A DNA stretch of 37,781 nt. Origin: Clostridia bacterium (GTDB lineage: Bacteria > Bacillota > Clostridia > Oscillospirales > CAG-272). Location of the stretch: the NCBI GenBank assembly GCA_017938885.1, contig JAGBAS010000110.1, positions 1 through 37,781 on the forward strand, in the 5' to 3' direction. The notes below the pieces were generated by a model. That model searched no databases. It had not been told where the DNA came from and saw only the letters and a program-made list of their open reading frames with translations. A program made the position numbers and the translations under genes. Positions 33,088 to 37,781 of the stretch are shown here, piece by piece; position 1 is the stretch's first letter; each line of letters begins with the position of its first letter.

Positions 33088-33106
33088 GGCAGATCTTGTA
33101 TCTGCC
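33088..33106 (+). promoter_or_regulatory. Intercistronic hairpin before galE
   Basis: GGCAGAT (33088-33094) pairs with ATCTGCC (33100-33106) around CTTGT in the 134-base gap between the kinase gene and galE. No T tract follows. It may be a partial terminator or a processing stem. No convincing second promoter was found in this gap. Confidence 0.5.
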
Positions 33107-33169
33107 GAGTTTGCTCAGCGTTTATCGTGTATCTATTGCAACAGAATATATAATCAAGGAGATACCCCC

Positions 33170-34189
33170 ATGGCCATCCTTATCACCGGCGGAACCGGCT
33201 TCATCGGCTCCCACACCGTCGTCGAGCTCATCGAAGCAGGTGAGACCCCCATTATCGTGGACAATCTTTCCAACAGCAAAGAGATCGTCCTGGACCGCAT
33301 CGAGACAATCACGGGTAAGCGACCCAAGTTCTACAAGGCCGATCTTTGCGACGCCGAGGCTCTGGACAAGGTCTTTTCTGAGAACCCCGATATAGAGAGC
33401 GTCATCCACTTCGCAGGTCTGAAGGCCGTAGGCGAATCGGTGGCCATCCCCTCTACCTACTACTATAACAACCTGGTATCCACCCTCAACCTCTGTGATG
33501 CCATGAAGAAGCACGGTGTCAGGATCATTGTCTTCTCCTCCTCGGCAACCGTCTACGGCGACCCCGCCGAGATCCCCATCAAGGAGACCACCCCCCTGGG
33601 CAAGACCACCAACCCCTACGGCGAGACCAAGCAGATGATCGAGCGGATCCTCGCCGATATCCAGTACGCCAACAGGGACCTGTCGGTGAGCATCCTGCGC
33701 TACTTCAACCCCGTGGGCGCCCACAAGTCGGGACTCATGGGCGAGGACCCCAAGGGCATCCCCAATAACCTCTTCCCCTACGTCACCCAGGTAGCCACGG
33801 GCCGCCGCCCCTACCTCAGCGTATTCGGCAACGACTACGATACCCCCGACGGAACCGGCGTCCGCGACTACATCCACGTGGTGGATCTGGCCCGCGCCCA
33901 CCTCTGCGCCCTCAACCGCGCCCGCGCCGTAAACGGTGTGGAACATTACAACATCGGTACGGGCAGCGGCTACTCGGTGCTGGATATCGTCAAGTCCTTC
34001 GAGGCCGCCACGGGGAAGGCCATCCCCTATAAGATCGTGGATCGCCGCCCCGGTGACATCGCCACCTGCTACGCCGACGCCACCAAGGCCAAGGAAATCC
34101 TCGGCTGGGAGGCGCAGTACGATATGGTGGATATGTGCCGCGACGCCGATAGATGGCAGACCATGAATCCCAACGGATACGACGCGTAA
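33170..34189 (+). CDS. galE: UDP-glucose 4-epimerase (predicted to accept N-acetylated sugars)
   Basis: 339 residues, AAGGAG at eight bases. Short-chain dehydrogenase fold: NAD loop GGTGFIGSH (7-15), VFSSSATVYG (121-130), catalytic Tyr150-xxx-Lys154 (NPYGETK), and RYFNPVGAH. GalE interconverts UDP-Glc and UDP-Gal. The gate residue is Cys300 in GDIATCYAD. E. coli, which does not use UDP-GalNAc, has Tyr299 at that place; human GALE has Cys307 and handles UDP-GlcNAc/UDP-GalNAc. So this enzyme likely takes both, which fits the NahK-like kinase upstream. galM follows by 15 bases. Confidence 0.96.
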   Translation: MAILITGGTGFIGSHTVVELIEAGETPIIVDNLSNSKEIVLDRIETITGKRPKFYKADLCDAEALDKVFSENPDIESVIHFAGLKAVGESVAIPSTYYYNNLVSTLNLCDAMKKHGVRIIVFSSSATVYGDPAEIPIKETTPLGKTTNPYGETKQMIERILADIQYANRDLSVSILRYFNPVGAHKSGLMGEDPKGIPNNLFPYVTQVATGRRPYLSVFGNDYDTPDGTGVRDYIHVVDLARAHLCALNRARAVNGVEHYNIGTGSGYSVLDIVKSFEAATGKAIPYKIVDRRPGDIATCYADATKAKEILGWEAQYDMVDMCRDADRWQTMNPNGYDA

Positions 34190-34204
34190 AAAGGAGAACA
34201 TACC

Positions 34205-35287
34205 ATGAATATCTATTCCCGCCCCTGGGGCACCATTTCGAGTGGTGAGACCGCAACCCTCTATACCCTGGTCAACGACAGCGGCATGACCGTGGAGATT
34301 ACCGACTTCGGCGGTACCATCATCAGTATCAAAACAGCGGACCGAAACGGCAAGCTCACCGATATCTGCCTGGGCTACGATTCGCTGTCCGACTACGAAA
34401 AGGCCGACGGCTACCTCGGCGCCCTGGTGGGCCGCGTGGCCAACCGCATTGCGGGAGCCTCCTTCGAGCTGGAGGGCAACACCTACAGCCTCTACGCCAA
34501 CGACGGCCCCAACTGCCTCCATGGCGGCAAGAAGAGCTTCTCCTACGTCATCTGGAAGTCCGAGGCCGCCTCTGATGCCGACAAGGCCACCCTTACTCTC
34601 ACCTACTTCTCCCCCGACGGCGAGGAGGGTTTCCCCGGCGACCTCACCACCAAGGTCACCTATACCCTGGACAATACCAATGCCCTCGCTATACGTTACG
34701 AGGCCGAGACCGACAAGGCTTGTCCCCTAAACCTCACCAACCACGCCTACTTCAATTTGGCGGGCAATGCCTCGGGTCCCATATTCGGCCATACCCTTTG
34801 GATCGACGCCGAATCCTACCTGGCAGGAGATAAAGATCTGATCCCCTTGGCCATCAAGCCCGTGGACGGCACCCCCTTCGATTTCACCGAGCCCAAGCCC
34901 ATTGGTAAGGACTTTTTCGCCGACTTCGAAGACCTCCGCATGGCAGGCGGCTACGACCACTGCTTCAACTTCACCGGCTGGAAGAAGTGTAAGTCGGGCG
35001 GTACTCTCCTGCTCCGCGCCGTGGCCCGTGAGCCCGTGTCGGGGCGTAAGATGGAGATGTACACCAACCAGCCCTGCGTCCAGTTCTACTCCGCCAATTT
35101 CCTGAAGAACCCCTGTTTCCCCCTCCGCGGCGGCAAGCCCCAGCAGACCCAGACAGCCTTCTGCCTGGAGACCCAGACCATGCCCGACAGCATCCACCAC
35201 CAGGGCGACGCCGACTTCACCGACGGTGTCCTCCGTGCGGGCGAGAAGTACGACTACACCACGGTGTACAAGTTCTCCGCCGAGTAA
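34205..35287 (+). CDS. galM: Aldose 1-epimerase (galactose mutarotase)
   Basis: 360 residues; GalM interconverts alpha and beta anomers of hexoses, here supplying the anomer used by the upstream kinase. The catalytic pair and ligands are His106 (NCLHGGK), His180 (LTNHAYFNL), Asp251 (GGYDHCF) and Glu322 (AFCLETQTMPD). AAAAAGGAG precedes the ATG. No signal sequence, so it is cytoplasmic. It is the last gene of the operon, closed by the hairpin at 35315-35360. Confidence 0.95.
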   Translation: MNIYSRPWGTISSGETATLYTLVNDSGMTVEITDFGGTIISIKTADRNGKLTDICLGYDSLSDYEKADGYLGALVGRVANRIAGASFELEGNTYSLYANDGPNCLHGGKKSFSYVIWKSEAASDADKATLTLTYFSPDGEEGFPGDLTTKVTYTLDNTNALAIRYEAETDKACPLNLTNHAYFNLAGNASGPIFGHTLWIDAESYLAGDKDLIPLAIKPVDGTPFDFTEPKPIGKDFFADFEDLRMAGGYDHCFNFTGWKKCKSGGTLLLRAVAREPVSGRKMEMYTNQPCVQFYSANFLKNPCFPLRGGKPQQTQTAFCLETQTMPDSIHHQGDADFTDGVLRAGEKYDYTTVYKFSAE

Positions 35288-35314
35288 ATACCCGCAAACA
35301 TTAACCAAGTCTTT

Positions 35315-35360
35315 GGAAGGGGCGCCATCCTCGCAAGCTCGGGGTGTGTGCGCCCTTTTC
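35315..35360 (+). terminator. Terminator after galM
   Basis: GGAAGGGGCGC (35315-35325) pairs with GCGCCCTTTTCC (35350-35360) with G-U pairs, and the right arm ends in TTTT. The loop of about 24 bases is long. Confidence 0.65.
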
Positions 35361-35402
35361 CCTACCAAGCATACACCAAGCCCTGTAGAAAGGAGGAACG
35401 AA

Positions 35403-36407
35403 ATGAGCAAGCAAAAAAGCTCCACCGAGGAAGGGAAGGACACCCCCAAGAACTGCGTGGAGATCCCCCTGCCCGAGCTTGTGGACGACAGCTTTGATGA
35501 AAAGGGGCGGGTGTTTCAGTACCGCACCGCCCGCTGGGCTTACGGCTTTCTGCTGTTCATCATCATCGGCTGTGTCCTGATCGCCGCGACCGAGCTACCC
35601 GACGGCCTCTTCCTCGTGTCGGGCTTCCTCCTGCTTCCGACGGTGGCGTTGCTCCTCATCTCCAAATACGAGATCCGCCATGACCGAGAATGCTTTTCGG
35701 TCTGCCTGGGTAAACGCGTCCTCCGTCGGCACAGCTGGTCGGAGGTGACGGCGGTGGACAGCCAAAAGCGGGTATTCGTCAACGGTAAGAAGCTCTTCGC
35801 CGAACCCTCCATGTCGGGCTATGAGGCCTTCTACGACCGCGCCCATGCCGCCGCCAAGAAGAAAAGCAAGGATCTGCCCGCCACCCCACCCGCCGAGAAC
35901 GCTCCCAAGCCTGCGGAACGGCAGGAAGAAGATCCAAGATCCAAGGGCTATATCGAGCTCGACCTCTCCCGCCTCAAGGATAAGCTGGACGACGGCTACG
36001 AGCGGTTCGCGTTCGGCAGTAAAAGCCGCAAGTTTGACGGAGCCTATGAAAAGGGCAAAGGCCGCTTGGGTCTGGAGCCCTTCTACGGAAAGGCGGGGAT
36101 CATCTCCTCCGCTTTTACGGGGATCGTTCTGATCCTCTGCGCCGTCTTCCGCGCCGACATCGGTGTCATCCTGCTCTTGGGCTTTCTGACCTTCCTCGGC
36201 CTGCTCCTCACGGTCATCGGTAAATATGAGATCCGCTTTGACAGGGACGGCTTTTCCACCCGCCTCGGTAAGCGTGTCCTCCATGAATACCAGTGGTCGG
36301 ACGTGACCGACGTGCAGGACGGCCGCAAGGTCTTCGTGCAAGGGAAAGGGCAAGCCCACACCTCCCTCCGAGAAAAAGCAAAGGGACCGCAAAAAACAGG
36401 GAAGTAA
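35403..36407 (+). CDS. Membrane protein made of a duplicated two-helix plus PH-like module
   Basis: 334 residues from ATG 35403 (AAAGGAGG upstream); the open frame starts earlier, inside galM, but has no ribosome site there. Two copies of one module can be read. Copy one (about 45-145) has two membrane helices, then ISKYEIRHDRECFSVCLGKR and WSEVTAVDSQKRVFVNGKK. Copy two (about 225-325) has two membrane helices, then IGKYEIRFDRDGFSTRLGKR and WSDVTDVQDGRKVFVQGKG. The soluble part is a small beta-rich, PH-like domain on the cytoplasmic side. Between them is a charged linker rich in Lys, Pro and Ala. I cannot name the family. It may bind membrane lipids or a partner; this is a guess. Confidence 0.8.
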   Translation: MSKQKSSTEEGKDTPKNCVEIPLPELVDDSFDEKGRVFQYRTARWAYGFLLFIIIGCVLIAATELPDGLFLVSGFLLLPTVALLLISKYEIRHDRECFSVCLGKRVLRRHSWSEVTAVDSQKRVFVNGKKLFAEPSMSGYEAFYDRAHAAAKKKSKDLPATPPAENAPKPAERQEEDPRSKGYIELDLSRLKDKLDDGYERFAFGSKSRKFDGAYEKGKGRLGLEPFYGKAGIISSAFTGIVLILCAVFRADIGVILLLGFLTFLGLLLTVIGKYEIRFDRDGFSTRLGKRVLHEYQWSDVTDVQDGRKVFVQGKGQAHTSLREKAKGPQKTGK

Positions 36408-36424
36408 CCCCCTGTCATAAAACC

Positions 36425-36466
36425 GCCACCCCTCTCATATCCTCTACCGAGAAATGAGAGAGGTGG
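36425..36466 (+). promoter_or_regulatory. Leader hairpin covering the dacF ribosome site
   Basis: Left arm GCCACCCCTCTCAT (36425-36438) pairs with right arm ATGAGAGAGGTGG (36454-36466) with one mismatch. The right arm contains GAGAGGTGG, the likely ribosome site for the ATG at 36474. Confidence 0.5.
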
Positions 36467-36473
36467 TATTTCT

Positions 36474-37670
36474 ATGCGTCCCAACACAAAGCGGTTCCTG
36501 CTCCTTGCCCTGGCTCTGTGCCTCCTGGCGGTCACGGTCATCCCCGCCGCGTCCGCCGCGCCGAGTCTCGCCGTCCCTGTTACGGCCGAGCCCGACCCAG
36601 GCCTCACCGCCAAGAGCGCCGTCCTCATGGAGGCCTCCACGGGGAAAATCCTCTACCAAAAGAACTCCGAAGAAGCCATGCCCCCCGCCTCGGTGACCAA
36701 GATCATGACCTTGCTCCTGGTCATGGAGTGCATAGACGCAGGGACCCTCGCATGGGAGGACACGGTCACCGCCTCGGCTCACGCAGCCTCCATGGGCGGG
36801 TCCCAGATCTACCTCAAGGAGGGGGAGCAGATGACCGCCCGCGACCTTATCAAGAGCGTGGTCATTGCCTCCGCCAACGACGCTGCTGTGGCCCTGGCCG
36901 AGCATACCTACGGCTCGGAGGAGGCTTTCGTGGGGCGCATGAATGAGCGCGCCGCCGAGCTGGGCATGACCGCCACCCACTTTGAAAACACCAACGGCCT
37001 GGACGATACTGCCCAAAACCACGTCACCTCGGCGGGCGATATCGCCATCATGTCCCGCGAGCTGATCCGACACAAGGAAATCCTAGAGTACAGCTCCACC
37101 TGGATGGACACCATCCGAAACGGTCAGTTCGGTCTTACCAATACAAATCGCTTGGTACGCTTTTACCGAGGCTGTAACGGATTGAAAACAGGATCCACCC
37201 AAAAAGCGGGCTTCTGCGTGTCGGTTACAGCCGAGCGTGAAGGAATGACACTAATCTGTGTTATTATGGGAGCTGAGTCCCGAGACATACGCAACGCCGA
37301 GGCCCAAAAGCTCCTGGACTGGGGCTTTGCCACCTACGGCCTCTTCACCGCCGAGGGCGGCACTCTGGACCCTCTTCGGGTCACAGGCGGTACCGCTGAC
37401 GAGGTGGGACTGTCCTATCCGCAATTCACCGCTGTACTTCCCAAGGCCGATATCAAAGCTGTGGAGCATACCGTCACCCTCCCCGAGTCGGTCAAAGCCC
37501 CCGTCCGCGCGGGGGAGGCAGTGGGGAGGATCACCTATACCTGTAAGGGTCAGTCCTTGGGGGAGGTGAGCATCACAGCTACAGAAACGGTGGAGGAGCT
37601 GGGGTTCTTTGACCTTTGGGTGCGGATGCTGAAGGGATTACTCTGTATATGTGAAGGGAAGCCACTCTGA
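36474..37670 (+). CDS. dacF: D-alanyl-D-alanine carboxypeptidase (serine-type, S11 family)
   Basis: 398 residues. Signal sequence 1-28 ending AASA. The penicillin-binding motifs are SVTK (73-76, nucleophile Ser73), SAN (133-135) and KTG (238-240), and the C-terminal part (about 300-390) is the usual beta domain followed by an amphipathic tail (WVRMLKGLLCI) that holds it to the membrane. It trims the terminal D-Ala from peptidoglycan stems, outside the membrane; DacF-type enzymes act in sporulating Bacillota. The ATG has a GAGAGGTGG site that may be hidden in a hairpin. The symbol dacF is by best guess among dac paralogues. Confidence 0.9.
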   Translation: MRPNTKRFLLLALALCLLAVTVIPAASAAPSLAVPVTAEPDPGLTAKSAVLMEASTGKILYQKNSEEAMPPASVTKIMTLLLVMECIDAGTLAWEDTVTASAHAASMGGSQIYLKEGEQMTARDLIKSVVIASANDAAVALAEHTYGSEEAFVGRMNERAAELGMTATHFENTNGLDDTAQNHVTSAGDIAIMSRELIRHKEILEYSSTWMDTIRNGQFGLTNTNRLVRFYRGCNGLKTGSTQKAGFCVSVTAEREGMTLICVIMGAESRDIRNAEAQKLLDWGFATYGLFTAEGGTLDPLRVTGGTADEVGLSYPQFTAVLPKADIKAVEHTVTLPESVKAPVRAGEAVGRITYTCKGQSLGEVSITATETVEELGFFDLWVRMLKGLLCICEGKPL

Positions 37671-37690
37671 AATAGGGGTGGCTTTCAAAT
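37659..37690 (+). terminator. Terminator of dacF
   Basis: AAGCCAC (37659-37665, inside the last codons) pairs with GTGGCTT (37678-37684), followed by TCAAATTT. The stop codon lies in the loop. Confidence 0.65.
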
Positions 37691-37727
37691 TTGGGTTTGT
37701 CGGTGAGTTGGGTTTCCGCGTTGAAAG

Positions 37728-37769
37728 CCTTCCCTTGTAAGGGAAGGTGTCACGCCCTAAGGGCGTGAC
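37728..37769 (+). repeat. Double-hairpin interspersed repeat
   Basis: CCTTCCCTT/AAGGGAAGG (37728-37747) is followed by GTCACGCCC/GGGCGTGAC (37749-37769) and GGATGAG. From general knowledge, repeats of this form (CCTTCCC hairpin, GTCACG hairpin, GATGAG) are scattered in many gut Clostridia genomes. The window ends twelve bases later, so the full length is not seen. Confidence 0.65.
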
Positions 37770-37781
37770 GGATGAGTAGCC

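Noticed and set aside
33122-34522. 466-codon open frame on the minus strand
   Set aside because: Antisense of galE and galM, which have clear motifs.

Overview
The window reads as the chromosome of an anaerobic Bacillota, most likely class Clostridia. Supporting signs are a GGGtGRT-family gene, whiA beside murB, several diderm-independent lipoproteins with lipobox cysteines, strong AAGGAGG ribosome sites, and sigma-70-type promoters with 17-base spacers. Codon use is G+C-rich with C/G third positions, except for one A+T-rich patch around 14.2-16.1 kb. I make no genus call. Nothing in the window looks like a phage, plasmid, CRISPR array or complete transposon.

Layout. 1-3.3 kb: the 3' end of a GGGtGRT gene, then a secreted GH123/DUF4091-type lipoprotein with its own promoter. 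3.3-7.7 kb, minus strand: one five-gene transcription unit, yjjG-like nucleotidase, murB, whiA, type-4 uracil-DNA glycosylase and an AEC transporter. 7.8-10.8 kb, plus: a polytopic GT39-like membrane protein that starts at TTG, then a lipoprotein of unknown family. 10.8-13.3 kb, plus: a BadF-type sugar kinase and two different SIS-domain proteins under one promoter. 13.4-14.2 kb: a lipoprotein under a perfect consensus promoter. 14.2-16.1 kb: A+T-rich patch with an XRE regulator, tRNA-Thr(CGT), and a 77-bp palindrome that copies the 3' end of the tRNA gene. 16.1-21.1 kb, plus: rsmA, a giant lipoprotein with 11 InlB/Flg_new-like repeats, and a third stalked lipoprotein. 21.1-27.5 kb, minus: a shikimate operon aroB-aroA-aroC-(unknown wHTH protein)-aroE/K fusion-aroQ. 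It covers every step from DAHP to chorismate except EPSP-independent side branches; DAHP synthase itself is absent. 27.6-29.1 kb: gdhA. 29.1-30.7 kb, minus: an M14 metallopeptidase gene cut off exactly at the gdhA stop codon. 31.0-35.3 kb, plus: nucleotidyltransferase, nahK-like kinase, galE and galM. 35.4-37.7 kb: a membrane protein built from a duplicated module, then dacF-type D,D-carboxypeptidase, and a gut-Clostridia-type double hairpin repeat at the edge.

How it fits together. Two parts point to amino-sugar use. The 609-3284 lipoprotein has the Asp-Glu pair expected of GH123 beta-N-acetylgalactosaminidases. The 31.0-35.3 kb operon can be read as a route GalNAc/GlcNAc -> sugar-1-phosphate (NahK) -> UDP-sugar (nucleotidyltransferase in place of GalT) -> epimerised by a GalE whose gate residue is Cys, as in human GALE that accepts N-acetylated sugars. 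The BadF-SIS-SIS operon may be a second, 6-phosphate-type amino-sugar route. These links are inference.

The points I would look at first are the BadF-SIS-SIS operon, the GalT-less NahK/GalE operon, the gdhA/M14 junction, the tRNA-derived palindrome, and the unknown protein inside the shikimate operon.
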